A stretch of DNA of 64,000 nucleotides from Henckelia pumila (taxonomy: Eukaryota; Streptophyta; Magnoliopsida; Lamiales; Gesneriaceae), in the NCBI RefSeq assembly GCF_033568475.1, contig NC_133120.1, forward strand, positions 85,144,151-85,208,150, read 5' to 3'. The notes below the pieces were generated by a model. It was not told the origin of the DNA, searched no databases, and saw only the letters and a program-made list of their open reading frames with translations. Each line of letters starts with the position of its first letter. The first letter of the stretch is position 1. The position numbers were made by a program, and so were the translations under genes. Shown one piece after another: positions 48,194-61,261 of the stretch.

Positions 48194-51008
48194 GGATATT
48201 ATAGGTTTTCTTGATGTAACAATGAACGAAAAAATACTTTGGTTTGAGAGAGGTATATATATATTAATGTTATATAATATTATTGTGTATAGGCTAGCTC
48301 AATCCTGGCTGGCTTTATATATATATGACATGTGGTACCGACTGACTACGTACTAGCGAGAGAGAGGTGAGACAAACAAAGCCGTAGTAAACGCATCAAG
48401 TTTCTCTATACTTTACAAATATTATTATTATTATTATTATTAATAATAAAAGAAAATGAGGAGCAGTCAAGAATTGAGTAGGTCAACGTTACGTTGTACC
48501 AGTGGGAGTGGTAGAATGTGTGTACGTGTATTTTGAATTGAATATTTCTCAGTGAAAAAGCAATTAAGGTCATTTTGAATCTAAATTTGGGGTCATTTCT
48601 CTGAGCTAGAGTAGCTGGATTTCTTTGACCGGCCGGTCCCTTCATTAATTTGACATTCATTAATATTACCAAAATATAAACAATTGATCAAGCTCGACAT
48701 GAAATAATTTGAAATGGTCAGTGATCGTGTTCGTGGTCGTGGATAGAATTATACAATGAGTATATAGTATTTCCTATAAAGTGAACATGGTTGTTTAAAA
48801 ACTGCTGCATGTAGAAAACGAGTGACGCACATAATTACTACACACGTTTGACGAAATGGCAACGAAAAACATGCTCAGCTGAAACAATGAATAGGTCAAA
48901 AATGGAGTTGTATGTGTATGTAATGTGCATGTAATGTTTCCCTTTAGGAATAACATTAAAAAGTCGACCGAATCTGCCCTTGACTCGGTTTCATGTCTAT
49001 GACCTTTCCAACTCTTGTCTCTTGGATTTTCTCCATACCTTATTGTTCATACATGTAATTTTTAATTTCCTCGTTCAACATCTCAGATACATAGCAACAT
49101 TTATGTTTGATTAATTATTTATTTGCATGATTCAATTCCTTTTTTTGGACGGAATGTTTCAAAATATATTTTTAATTTATTTACTTGTTTAGTAGTGATT
49201 TATCGAAGAGTTTTGATTCGGTAGTGATTTATATGTAATGCACTATATACAAATTTAATACATAGGTAATATTAATGTTGATCCGTGACTAAAATAAATG
49301 ATGAAAAGAATTATATTGAGCATTTTTCAAACAGCACGACTAAACATGAACATAAACAGCCCATGGCTGTGGGAAGTGTGCAACTTAAAAGTACATGGGA
49401 TTTGAAAATCAAAACGACATAAATGTGCTTTGCTGTCCACGCGTTTTGCTCCCCATTGACAACTGTAATTTCTCATTTAAAAAGCCCTCCCCTTTTGGGG
49501 GAAAAAAAATACTAATATTTATACGATTTTACAGTGCCCTGATTTAAAAACTTTATATTGATATTTTTAAAAGCTGCATTAATTTGTTTCACTGATCATT
49601 GGCACATATATTATGGTGTTGTTACTACGATGTGTTTTGATTTCTTTGACTATCGATATTATCAAATTTATTATGAAACAATTCATAATCATTTATTTTT
49701 TAAGATATTTAAAATCTTTTGTTTGTGGTTGGTTGGTTTATATTTTTGACATTCTTCAACATCTTGTCATTATCCATTAAATATATATTAAAAATCGTCT
49801 TTGATGCTAATTGTTACCCAATGGTCAGACGGTTTAGTTCAACCTACCTCAAGTGTATTACCCTAATAGGAGATCTAACCCATAATTTGTCATATATATC
49901 AGCACTATAATATTAATTATGCATATGCGTTGAGATGTAAACCGTCAGATGAATGATTTGGGTACTACCCAAAAGTCTCATCAACCGGTCCGTACTCAAC
50001 TTTTAATCCAAAAACTACAAGGGAGTCATGTGTATTTTTCGAGTGAACTCACACATTGAATTATATGGGAAATATTATGACCTCTTTGTGACCTTGAAAT
50101 GAGGGTTTCGAGATATTGGCCTCATTTGGTTTCAAAAGTCAGGCCAAAAAAGCACTTTTTAAAGTGCTTTTTATTTAATAAAGTGTTTGACTGACCAAAA
50201 AAGTGCTTAAATAAGCACTTTTTTAAGTCAAAATTAGAGCTTTTTCAAAAGCCAAAAATTATAGCTTAAAAAAGTGCTTTTTTTAAAAAATGTCTACCAA
50301 ATCCAAACGGGCCATTGTCCATAGGTAGTAGCATGAACAAATCTTTATTATGAAATCTTAGTATGGAGGTTCATATACATTGATTCACCCAAACCCATTA
50401 CCCACCTGATTAGGAACTAACGGGCTTTAATCAAATTGGACTAAAAACTGGGCTTCATTTCTGCAATCCCATATTTACCTAGCTCGGCTTTAGTCCATTT
50501 TTAGCTCCATCTGCTGACCCATTTATATCCATAATTTGAAGAAATACTGACTAAAATATTTCAACATGAAGAAAAAATAATTTCTGCACATATACTTGTG
50601 TTAATCACACGTAACCGTGCGCTAAAATAATTTAATTATGATGATTATTTTTTATTAATAAGTCAAATTATAAATTCTAATTTTTTTAATATTTAATTAA
50701 CTTGAAGGGTATTTTTCAAAAGTCACATTAATTGATATATCCAAATTTTGCAATATATGTCTGTGAGGTTAGACACCATTTCTTTGTGGAAAAAAGCTAC
50801 ACACGGGGAAAAAAGAGAAGGAAAAAAAAGGCCGACTACTTTTAGCTACGTTACTACGTTAGTTGATCCTGGACGAAATCGAACTTAATAGACCAAACCG
50901 AAAAAGTTTCTTTCTATGTTTCTTGTTTAATTCAAAAATTTTTGTGGGTCTGCTTTGTTCTTTAGATTGTGCTTTTAGTTCTTGTTTATATTTTTACGTC
51001 AGAAGTAT
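48194..51008. other. Intergenic region between CML and the G-gamma gene
   Basis: Two divergently transcribed genes face away from this 2.8-kb stretch, so it holds both promoters. A minus-strand TATA tract (TATATATATAAAG) lies near 48312-48326 for the CML gene. A MITE occupies 50118-50313. A short (ATT)n run is near 48418-48450. No gene is supported. Confidence 0.5.
50118..50313. mobile_element. Tourist-like (PIF/Harbinger) MITE
   Basis: The ends GGCCTCATTTGG and CCAAACGGGCC (imperfect inverted repeats) are flanked by ATT on both sides (50115-50117 and 50314-50316), a 3-bp target duplication. The interior has AAAAAAGCACTTTTTAAAGTGC palindromic words. 196 bp, non-coding. Confidence 0.7.
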
Positions 51009-51038
51009 ATGAAAAATGCAAACTGGGAGTTCAGGTGA
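51009..51038 (+). other. Upstream ORF overlapping the G-gamma start codon
   Basis: ATG AAA AAT GCA AAC TGG then three more codons and TGA: nine codons in a different frame from the main ORF, starting 7 bases before its ATG and ending inside it. If translated, it would compete with the main start. Confidence 0.5.
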
Positions 51039-54000
51039 GCTTCGATCGCCGATGGGAGCAGCGGATACAAGAGGGAAACACAGGGTTTCTGCTGAATTGA
51101 AGAGACTCGAGCAAGAAACTCGATTCTTGGAGGTTGTTTTCTCTTCTATTGTTTTCTTGACTTGGCCCTCTATTTGTTTTTGTTATCATATATTTTTTTT
51201 CATGTTGTCTTATGTCTGGGATGCTGTAATTTCACTGCGCACTTTATTGAGTGGTGAAAGATGAAATCTTGAGGTATATCTCCTGGTCTTTTTTCTTTCT
51301 TCCTGGATTTTCTTAAGAAATAAAAATCTGTTTCATTTCAACGACAAAAGAAATTGGTGCTTTAGAGAATTTAGCTTTTTACCTTGAGCTTTCTTATCGT
51401 TGTTCGGTGATCCAAAATAGTAGTTGGAGTGGATTTTGGAATACCTTGTTTTGCCAAAAGAAATTGTAGGTTCCTGTGGAACCATATCTATTTTCACCTT
51501 TCACAATTAGTACTAGAAAGAAATGAGAGTTCCTCTTTGATTGAGTTTCGGGTATTTTTTTTTTTTCATTGGTTGGATACGTGTGTTCTGTTACTAGCAT
51601 ACTTCTTGGAATTGGTGGAGAAATTTTTTCGGAAAAAAACATGCCTACCGATGGTGATGAATGTGATCAATGCAAAATAATGCTTCTTATGAGTGCTTAT
51701 GTTTTACTAGAATTAGCAAGTCCAGGAATTCTTCAGCCAAAAGCGCACACTGTCTAATAAACTGAATCTACGGTTAGATTGAGTTATATATTACAGAACA
51801 TTTAATGAACATCTTGGTTCACAAGTGTTATTGATGAAACTAAGCCCTAAGAAACTTGACATTTGTGTATTATCCAGCCTCAAACTGTGCAATAGAAATA
51901 CAATATTGAACATTTAAATGCTTGGTTTGACAAGTGCGTAGTTTGATCCAACGTGTTTGTGAATTATCTTGACCAACTAGTCCACATTATAAATCTGTTG
52001 AGAAAGAGAAGTTATGGATTTCGTTGTTAATCAATTAGTTAAAAATTAACCTTTGATATTTTTGCCAAATACATAATGGTTCTCGATCACAATATAAATC
52101 ATGTTCCACATACAAATGTTGAAGGAGCGTGATTGGACTTAAACGATTGACAATGAACTCTTTTAGCGACATGGTTCAATCATTTTGTTGAGCGATGACA
52201 AATGCGAATTAGTTGTTAGTGGAGCCCATCATGTACGTTGCAACTTGCATTGACACCCAACTCGTAGGTTCGGGGAGTGATAGAAAGTATCAAAGACAAT
52301 CAGTCTTAGCCTGGAAAATCCGGCTGTATACTCATGAAAATTGTGAAAGAGCACGATAAGTACATCCCATGTCCAATGGGTGAAAATTGCAATACCCAGT
52401 CGCAAAATAAAATGTTGAGACGGTATGAATAGGCTTATAAGGATGTATAACATATTTAGTCCCCTGACTTGAATTAGTTATTTTCCCAAAGTGGGAATGT
52501 ATGCAAAATAATTGCTTGTGGAACTCATTATGTACAATCTCGCTTGTACATATCCTCACCTAGTGGACCCAGGACCTGGCACAAGAGTAGCTTATGCAGA
52601 TGTATGGGATACTTGATTTTCTTTTATGGTGCTTGCCAAGGAAATAAAAAAAATATCTAGTTTTTTGGCTTTAAAAAGGTATCTAACTGAGTATTCTCTG
52701 TCGTCCCTGTATACGCATAAAAAAATAATTGGTGAAATTGTGCTTATAGTACTCTTTTTTGGCGAATGAACTTTGATTTATTCACTTTTATATAGATAAC
52801 AGTTTTCACATATAGATTTCTAGTAGTAATTGGACTGTCACATGTGCATGTATTTACTTGTACGTCCATGCTGTAGAATAATTAACATTTAGAAGGCAAT
52901 TACAGTGCTTTGATTTGTATACTAATAAATTTGTTGGTTTTAAATTGTAAAATTCAAACCAGATTGCTGCAATACGTTGTTTTGGCGAGTCCTTACTTTT
53001 AAAACACCCAATTAGCGATGGATTTTCTATCATTTTACTTGTCACGACATGGCAAAATTCTAAGTGTTTTATTGTAAACTGCAAGTACTTGCAAAACTCG
53101 AAGTGCTATATTGTAAACTACAAGTACCTGTGAATTGTGATTCTTTTTTCCGGGCAGCTTTCCTGCTTCACCTTCATGGATGTTCGGAATCCTATATATG
53201 ATAGTCATTTGCCTTTCTCAGACTTTTTAAAGTACGTAGCAGAGAATATATGTAATATCGATCCATATCCACCTATCTGCTATGTTGAGCAATTGGATCA
53301 CCAAAATTTTCGGCCTGTAGTGTCTGTGATGGTTATAATTGCACGGAAGAAAGACTTCACACTGTTGCAAAATATGCCGCATGACACCTTTAACTGGTGG
53401 CAATAAGATATTTTTCAGTGTGATTATCACATTACTAAGCACCAAAATGGATTTTTTCTACTTTAGTAATTTCTTATGCGAAACGTGCACAGGAAGAATT
53501 GGAACAGCTCGAGAAAATGGAGAAAGCATCAGCTGCTTGTAAGGAGTAAGTGAGAAGATCTTTAAATGATGCACCACTTTTCTGCTTTTTAGCATGATAT
53601 AAATGCCTGATAGTACTTTTATTATTAACAGGATGCTGAGTAATATCGAGACAAGACCAGACCCTCTTCTTCCTGTGTAAGAACTCTAACTTACGTCTTT
53701 ATTCACGAGTGCCATCAGTATGGTCAGTAGTGACTAGCTAAGCCAGAAATTAAGAGTTAATTTTTTTAAAAAAAAATACAATGAGGGGCAAAATAATGTT
53801 TCTCTCCGAGTTTTTATTTATAAAAATATCATGCTTTTCTCCTTTTTGTATCGAAAAATCTACAAATATATGGGAAAATTAAAAGGGAGGAGCAACGGCC
53901 TTGCTGGCCTCCCTCTTTCTCCACAATCGATCACGGTACCATTAACAAAATTTTTCATCCAATCTGACTCGAGCCCATGACTATTCCGAAACCAATAGCT

Positions 54001-54136
54001 GTACTATTCGACCATTTAATGGGTCATATGATATTTTCTGTCCCCTTTCAGAACGAATGGACCGATAAATCCAATTTGGGATCGATGGTTTGAAGGGCCT
54101 CAAGATTCTTCTGGATGCAGATGCCAGATACTATGA
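51016..54136 (+). CDS. AGG1: Heterotrimeric G-protein gamma subunit (AGG1/AGG2 type)
   Basis: Four exons (51016-51132, 53493-53545, 53632-53676, 54052-54136) give 99 residues, matching the roughly 100-residue type A plant gamma subunits. GKHRVSAELKRLEQETRFLEEELEQLE forms the N-terminal coiled coil that pairs with G-beta. RPDPLLPVTNGP and WDRWFEGP are the conserved C-terminal blocks. The end CRCQIL contains a CaaX box CQIL, whose final Leu predicts geranylgeranylation, with an upstream Cys for S-acylation. The protein anchors G-beta-gamma at the plasma membrane. Intron 1 is 2.36 kb and contains no gene. AGG1 and AGG2 cannot be separated here; the symbol marks the type. Confidence 0.93.
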
Positions 54137-55001
54137 TGGTTGCAGCTGATTCTGGGATTATCATTCTTCTAAAGGTGTTTCCGTGAAAACCTCTCTTACA
54201 GCAGGCATCGAGGATAGTTGGACACAACCGTTTTTCATGTTGAACTAGCTTATGTTTACGTCGTCAGAAAATTAAAATTCTTTGTCACCCCGTCACCCCA
54301 TGCCAGCAGATTTGGATTAACGATGTTGCATGTACATCAGATGATGAATGGTGCGGTGTTTGATACGATGATTCCAATTCTCTACCCAATTCTATTTAAA
54401 TATATCTGTGAATGAATGATAGTTCATGCTGCACAAAGTGAATGAATGATAGTTCATGCTACAATTTGTGCAGTTCTTTTTAGTTTTCAGTTTTTTGTTT
54501 TTAAACTCTTTTTTCTTTTCTTTCTTTTCTTTTCGTTTTCTTGTTTTTTGGTCCTGCTCTGCAATCCTTGCATTAACTTTCTTGGTCTTTCTTTTTGGTC
54601 TTTCTATAACGATACAAGCATCTACAAGTGTATTAACTAGCTACGCAAATAACAGAGCGTGGAGCTAAACTTTTTGATGATGAGATGAACTGATGTATAT
54701 TTCATAGCACAAATTTATGTTTTCAGAAAAAGTAAAACATAAATTTAACCTTCGAACTAAACTTTTCTTCAGAAAATGTAATCTTCAGATTACTCGAAAA
54801 CTGGTCATGGCTGTTCGAAAAATAAATTATGCTCGTGGAACCAAATTATATTGCCAGCAAACATAGGCAAAACAATGCCACAAAAGATAGGCTTTCATTG
54901 AAAAACACCATATACTGTATAAGAGTACTCTAAGAATCCAGTTATGACAGACTCATCAAATTACAAATGTTCCCAATATTTGGGCATATGATTCCAGATT
55001 T
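54137..55001. other. Tail-to-tail intergenic region, G-gamma and ARLB1
   Basis: 3' UTRs of two convergent genes, T-rich, with a 25-bp near-duplicate 'gaatgaatgatagttcatgct' at 54410-54460. Nothing else seen. Confidence 0.5.
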
Positions 55002-57011
55002 TCAGCTAGTTGCTTTCCCAGTTACTTTCTGCGCTATCCATCCCAACCCATCGTATAAACCTTCACCGGTAAGAGCACAGCTAGCTTGAATATGCCAATC
55101 ATGGTTCTTGATACTGTGAAGAGACAGAGCATCGGTTATTTCAGCAGGTGTCATGCAATCCTTGATATCCTGCTTGTTTGCAAATATGAGAACAACAGCA
55201 TTTTGTAGATCTTCGTGTGGAAGGAGTCCAAATAATTCATCCTTCACGATAGAAATCCTAGCTCTGTCTGTGCTGTCTATTACCACAATAACAGCATGAG
55301 TCCCACGGTAGTAAGTCGCCCATGATGTCCTGAGTCGGTCTTGCCCACCAAGATCCCATACCTGATTATTGAAAAGCAGAAGTATTACTCAAAGTTCTAT
55401 GAATAGTCAGGATGCATAGTTTGAACAGTCCACACAGTTCATATCTGCAATTTTGAGAACAATTTAGTGGCAGTCAGGAATGTAGTTAAAACAAACTCAA
55501 GCTCTGAATGAACTGGTGCTGGAACCAACTGGCAGTTGGATCCAACTGCAAGTTTTTGGGAAAATAAAAAATAAAAAATAAAAAAACAACAACAACAAAA
55601 AAACTTGAATTGTTCTTTAAGATCAAGTGTTTCTATATTCAAACTCATCTATATATCAACATGTTAAGTGCCGAAGAAGCAATGCATGTTACTCAAAGTA
55701 TTTAGACAACATCGTACCATGCTTCATAAGCTAACTACATGATCTCTTCCGCCATTCCTCATTTATGAAGCTAAAGTCCAATAGCACACAATCACGTGTT
55801 CATTAACTTAAATCAGACAAAACTGGACTCACGTCACACAGAACCTAATCACTTCCCTCATTTTCTTTTCTTCTCTTTTCTTGTTTTTTGAAGCAAGATT
55901 CTCATTCTTCTTTAAGCAGTTCCTCAGAATCTATATTCATGTTTGGGACAAACATAATCAAACTTGAAGACCAAAACCTCCAATTTCAACAAACTTCACA
56001 GAACATGTATATTCAAGTTTCTTAAAGATAATGAAAACATCAGATATTAATAAGACCATTCTTACTGGTATATTCATCGAACAATACAGCAGACTAAAGT
56101 ATGGATTTATGGCATGCCTTTAGCAGTTGGATAGTTTGTCAGTTATTGATGAATGGCTAGCACAACGAATATAAACTGAATGTTGTTTAAACATAGATTT
56201 CAACCGTATATCAACAATTGCAATAGAATACAATAACAGTTTCTCTATCTTTATTCTCTATTCCATTATCAATTCTTTATATTCCTCATGAATCGTGATT
56301 CTTGTTCTTCGCATGGACATGGCTTCTTGCTTTTCCTTTGATCTGTACATAAGATTCTACAACCTCTAATACTTTTTTACTGAGAGAATAAACCTTTTCA
56401 CAAAAGTATGGCTACCTAAAGGTGAGTTCTTACTGTAGGTAACAGATCCGAGATGAACGAGAGGTGGACTCAACTTCCAAACACGGAACTCCCAATTGAA
56501 AAAAAAAAATAATAATAATCAGGTTTTATGTTTAATTTCCAAAAATAAAAATCCCCGTCCCAAAATACAACAGCCCAGCTAAATCCTTAATATCGCTGCA
56601 CACAGGAATCATCAACAATTTCAAGATCAAGAAACGCACAAATAATACTGATTCCCCAGCTGGTTTTCCATCATATTCATCTCGAGAAGCACTTGAAATT
56701 TTCAATATTTCGATAAAGCCACAAAATTGCGAATTGATCAAACCGTTGATTATCTCAAATTTATAGTCAAGAAATCCGTTTTTTCCCCCAGAAATAGAAT
56801 TGAAATTAGAGTGAAATACCTCGAAACGGATATTCTTGTACACAACCTCCTCAACATTGCTCCCAACAGTTGGGTGGGTGGTGACCACCTCCCCCAAATG
56901 AAGCTTGTAGAGCGTCGTCGTTTTGCCGGCGTTGTCCAAACCCACCACCACGATCTTATACTCCTTCGCCGGAAACATCATGAACCAGAATTTGGACATG
57001 AGTGCCCCCAT
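55002..57011 (-). CDS. ARLB1: ARF-like small GTPase, ARL5 type
   Basis: Two exons (56820-57011 and 55002-55361, minus strand) encode 183 residues. Gly2 in [10 protein letters not shown] is a myristoylation site. GLDNAGKTT is the P-loop, the switch I stretch is [15 protein letters not shown] the G3 motif, NKQD the G4 motif and SCALTG the G5 motif. The sequence matches the Arabidopsis ARL5 homologue ARLB1/GB1 (At5g52210) almost throughout, from memory. ARL5 proteins work at the trans-Golgi network in retrograde traffic. The single intron (1.46 kb) falls between RFE and VWDLGG. Confidence 0.94.
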
Positions 57012-57259
57012 AGATCCCCCCCTGTATGTACCAAATTTAACAGTGTTAAGATCTCCAAGATCGAGGAACTTAAGAACATATTCTTGATATGGGATATATT
57101 AAAATAGATCGTGGAAAGACAGGAAAATTGGACCTTTTTTCTGGAAAAAGATTAAAGATTTTGATTTGACGAATGGTTTATGAGAAGGAAGAAGCTGCAG
57201 CTGATATTTCCCTTTATGTGCTTCATTTGGGTTTTCTCTTCCTTTCATTCCATGCTTCA

Positions 57260-57357
<98 letters not shown>

Positions 57358-58038
57358 CAATATATTAATTAATAAACAAAGATGTGAATGTTTTCGAAAA
57401 CAATTCCATGAAAGATTATTTTGATTACCATCGTATTGTAAACGGTTATACAGGAGAATACGAAATAACATATTTAACTTGATTTTTAAAAATTGCATTG
57501 AAATAATGTTGTTGTAATATTTTATTGAAAAGTTTTAATTTTATTGAATATTAAATTAATGAAAATACAATATATTTAATTAGTTGTTGTGTAATGTATC
57601 GTGAGGATTTAAACTGAGAGCAAGTCTTTTTTGCACCGATTTATATCCATCTACAATTAAATCAATATTTTATATATAAAAAATAATTCACTTAAATGAA
57701 CATATATTACACAATATATTTTTGACATAAAAAATTTAGGAATCTAAATTTAGAAAATAAGAATGCGTTGTGTAAAAAAAAATTTACAAAAGTTGATATC
57801 ACACATTTTATTTATAGATTGATTTTTTTTTATAATGATCATATTTTTTTTTGTAGCAGTACCTTCCAATTCAATTAATCTTTTATAATGATTTTTTTTA
57901 TAATGATCATATTATATATCAGTACCTTCCAATTCAATTAATCTTATATTTTTGTTTGGTTTCATAATGTAATAATATATTTTAAAAATAATAAGGCCAA
58001 GGACACTATCCTTTTGACACAAAGAAGCCACAACACAA
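57012..58038. other. Intergenic region with microsatellite and tandem duplication
   Basis: ARLB1 upstream region, with start-proximal sequence about 57012-57120. It then has a 93-bp (AAT)n run and AT-rich DNA. A tandem duplication of about 65 bp lies at 57830-57945, repeating 'agtaccttccaattcaatta'. No gene. Confidence 0.6.
57263..57356. repeat. (TAA)n microsatellite, about 31 units
   Basis: An uninterrupted trinucleotide run. It produces open frames of poly-Asn and poly-Tyr that are not genes. Confidence 0.95.
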
Positions 58039-61000
58039 CTATATCATCGATGAATCGTTTAAACCAACAAGAAGAGCTGCGGATGCTTTAGAATACCGTT
58101 CAATAAGAAGTAGGATTCTAGCAGCTTTCTTTTGAAGATGACCATCCTCGTAAATCCTCCGGCCGGTGAGGCACAGAAGAGGCGATTTAGCTACCGGTCC
58201 GTAAAAGTCAGCCATATCCCTCGACACAAAAACTTTCTCCAAAAGGGCCAATGCCTCTCCTTTTAGTGACTCTGATCCCCAGCTCAAAACTTCTATTACT
58301 GGTCCAATCGCGCCGTTTTCGTGAAGAACTTTCGCACCTCTATTTGGAGACTCTTCTTGAACTAAAGTTGAGAGTGTCTGAATTGCTTCATAAGCTGTAG
58401 CATGAACTTTATCTTGCACCAAGCTAACAAGATCAGGCAGAGAATCGGTTTTTAACAGACAAAACGTAGTCTCCACACTGCAAATGCCTCCATGTGCAGG
58501 ACAAACTGAAAAACCGGTTCTAGGAATGCAACAGAATCTGTGTTTCTTGGATTTGTCTGTTAGTTCTGGACTTCTCATAGAAAGATCACCCAATAAAGCT
58601 GCAGCTCTGGCTCTGGCTGTCAATGAATCAGCCTTAAGAAGGCCAGTGAGCAGAGGATATGCGCTTAGTTCGACTACTATACGTTGAGACTTGAGGTTTG
58701 TCGGATCTGTGAATCTGAAAAGAGCACTCAAAGCATTCTCTGTCGCTTGAATCGTCCCCGATTTCAAAATGTTTATAATCGCATTAAGCCCGCCTAGTTC
58801 AATCAACTTTTCTGTTAGTGAAGTTTCTGATTTCGGAAGGTTCGCTAGTAAACCAGCTGCAGCCATTTGTACATCAGCTTTTTCAGAATTTTCAAGAAAT
58901 CCCACTAAAGCTTCCAATCTTCTTGGCTTGAGGAGATACTCTACAACTCCCTGCGGTTCGTGATGAGAGAAAAGAAACAGAAGGTTGATTGCCAGTTCTC
59001 GTATTTCTTGGTTCGAGTCATCGAGAAGTGAGAGGACTACGGAAACGGCACTTGAAGAAAGAACGGCAGATTTCACAAGTCCTGCCTCTGACTGACAGAT
59101 CCCTAAAAGAGCATGCAATGCAGGCCTTCGAACAACATCCCATGAATTAAGATTCTGTTGAAAAGCAAGTAATCTGGCTGTCACATCTTCCAACTCAAGT
59201 TGAGTTCCCGTTTCATCAATCAAGAATTTAGTTCCATCGCCATTTGAAGAGAGATTAGCAAGAATTTCAGCACATTTATCTATAATGACAATGTGAGTGT
59301 GGGACGAAAATAACAGATTCAAGATCAGACAAACTCCACCGGAATAAGCAATAAGCCTTTTGTTTTGATGGAAAGTCGACAACTTGACAAGTATTCGTAG
59401 AGACAAATCTTTTGACTCCAAATTTCCAGATGCCATTTCGAGCAGCGGTGGAACAATCCCCTCCTCACCAAGTAGCCTTATTTTCTCTTCATCAAGTTCC
59501 AGGATGACAAGCTCTTTCAACATTGATGTCCTTACAGAAGCTGATCCTAAAAATGTTTAAACAATAAAATATGAGATTCTAAATGCTAAAGACCCTTGTA
59601 TGATTTATTAGAGAGAAATAAATTTTTGATGACATACCTTGGACAACTTTATCTACCAGAGGTCTAAACCAATTCACTTTAGCAGCTTGAATAACATTCT
59701 CATCTGCATCACAAAGCTTAACTAAAATTTCTTCAACTGTTTTAGTTATTTCATCAATTGGATTTTTCAGAAGGGAAACAAGAAGATGGATCACGTCGCA
59801 ATTGTTAGAAAGCATCCTGCAGTACGACATATTCCAGCCCGACCTGTCAAGCAAAACCTCGTATAGCAACTCAACTGCAGGCTTTGATATTTCTGAATCC
59901 AAGCTTAAGCATGGAACTAGTTTCTCAATTCCCTGATTCTCAATGAAGATAACCTATAAGATAAAAGGCAGAAATTTTATCAAGAAAATGAATAGTTCTG
60001 AATGGTTGTGTTTAATGTGTAAAATACAAACCTTGTTCATAGCATGACCTTCTACAATGTCCTTCAAGGTTACTAATAATTCCTTCTTTACCTCTCCATC
60101 AACCGTGCTACCAAGCATAGCAACAGCGATAACAGTTAATCCTGAAATAGAAATCCAATCTTTATTGATACGGTTCTCTCTAATGAGCTCTCTTATTTGG
60201 AGAACCGCTTGTTCAACAGATGAAATGACCTCCGATATCAAGTTTTCCTTGCAACGCCTAATCTTGACACAATAGTTCAGTTCCCTCCACTCCTGGATCG
60301 ATTGCCCTAGTTGGATGTTTGCTCTGTATGAAAAATCTTGAAGAATTTCACCTGTTTCTGGATCTGTTTTATTCCCATCTTCAAACCAAGAATCAAGGGC
60401 TGCTCTTTCACAGGTTGTACCCGTGCAGAGGCTAACCGGATCAACCATCAAATCTCCGGTTATGCAACAAAAGAACGGTTTAAAGGGTTGAATATATTCT
60501 TCTCGAGAATTGTACCGGTCAATAACTTTAACTCTTTGGAAATATTGCTCCCTTACTTGTTCATAATCTTTGGCAGCATCTGCCCTCGATAGCAGTTCAA
60601 TTACCTGTTCTAAGAACAAAACTTCAGCCATTTCTTTCCGATTTTCGGCTTCCTCTTTTTCCCTTTTGAAGCTAGCTAATTCCCTGCTAATTTCAGTGGG
60701 CTCGACTGGCACACCAACAGCAAGAGCAATTTCCGTCAACATATCATTTGCAAATTCTTTATCAAGTACATGATCTGAAAGACCTTGGTTTAGCTTATCA
60801 ATTATTTGAAGCTGAGACTTAGACGCCTCAAATTCTGCTCGTTGCATTTCGTTCTGTAACCTATTCACCTGGTCCGAGATTCCTGATAATACCTCAATAT
60901 TTGCGAGAGAGAGAGCAGTCAAAGACTTTCCTATCTCTCTCGTAACATCCTGTACTTCCTTAACAATGTGCCTACACTTCACCAGCAAGTAGAAACGTGC

Positions 61001-61261
61001 CCGGTTCTTGTACTTTTCTACCAAGTTATTTGCTTTCTTGACATCCGTTTCCAGGCAATCCAAAGCTTGCCTCGTGGCAGGCGAGTCACTAAGCTGCTTC
61101 AACTGAAGTTCCTTCAACACGGGATCGATGTCAAAAAGATGTTTGGCTAAAACCTTGAAACTTTTATTTTCAAAAACGACATCCTTGGCAGCCTGAGCTG
61201 TTTTAATGATCTGGCTGGAAACAACTGCTATAATTGTTCCAATTGGTACTAGCTCCGCCAT
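58039..61261 (-). CDS. U-box/ARM repeat E3 ubiquitin ligase, PUB42/43/44 type
   Basis: Three exons on the minus strand (60032-61261, 59638-59953, 58039-59546) encode 1,017 residues. Residues 1-230 are a helical plant-PUB N-terminal domain. A U-box lies at about 262-330 (CCITGDLMVDPVSL, CERAALDSWFEDG, then RANIQLGQSIQEW), the part that recruits E2 enzymes. From about 380 to the end there are ARM-like helices. The group is that of Arabidopsis PUB42-PUB44 (PUB44 is SAUL1, a suppressor of premature senescence and cell death). The length is nearer PUB42 than PUB43/44 (about 800 residues), from memory. I chose the ATG at 61261 (MAELVPIG), where family members start. An in-frame ATG at 61288 sits just after a plausible acceptor, so a 5'-UTR intron is likely. 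Confidence 0.9.

Noticed and set aside
53137-53406. 89-residue open frame in G-gamma intron 1
   Set aside because: No recognisable domain or start context, and it lies within an intron on the same strand. The normal G-gamma exons splice in frame without it.
57180-57498. Open frames of poly-Asn (plus) and poly-Tyr (minus)
   Set aside because: Both are read-through of the (TAA)n microsatellite and have no other protein feature.
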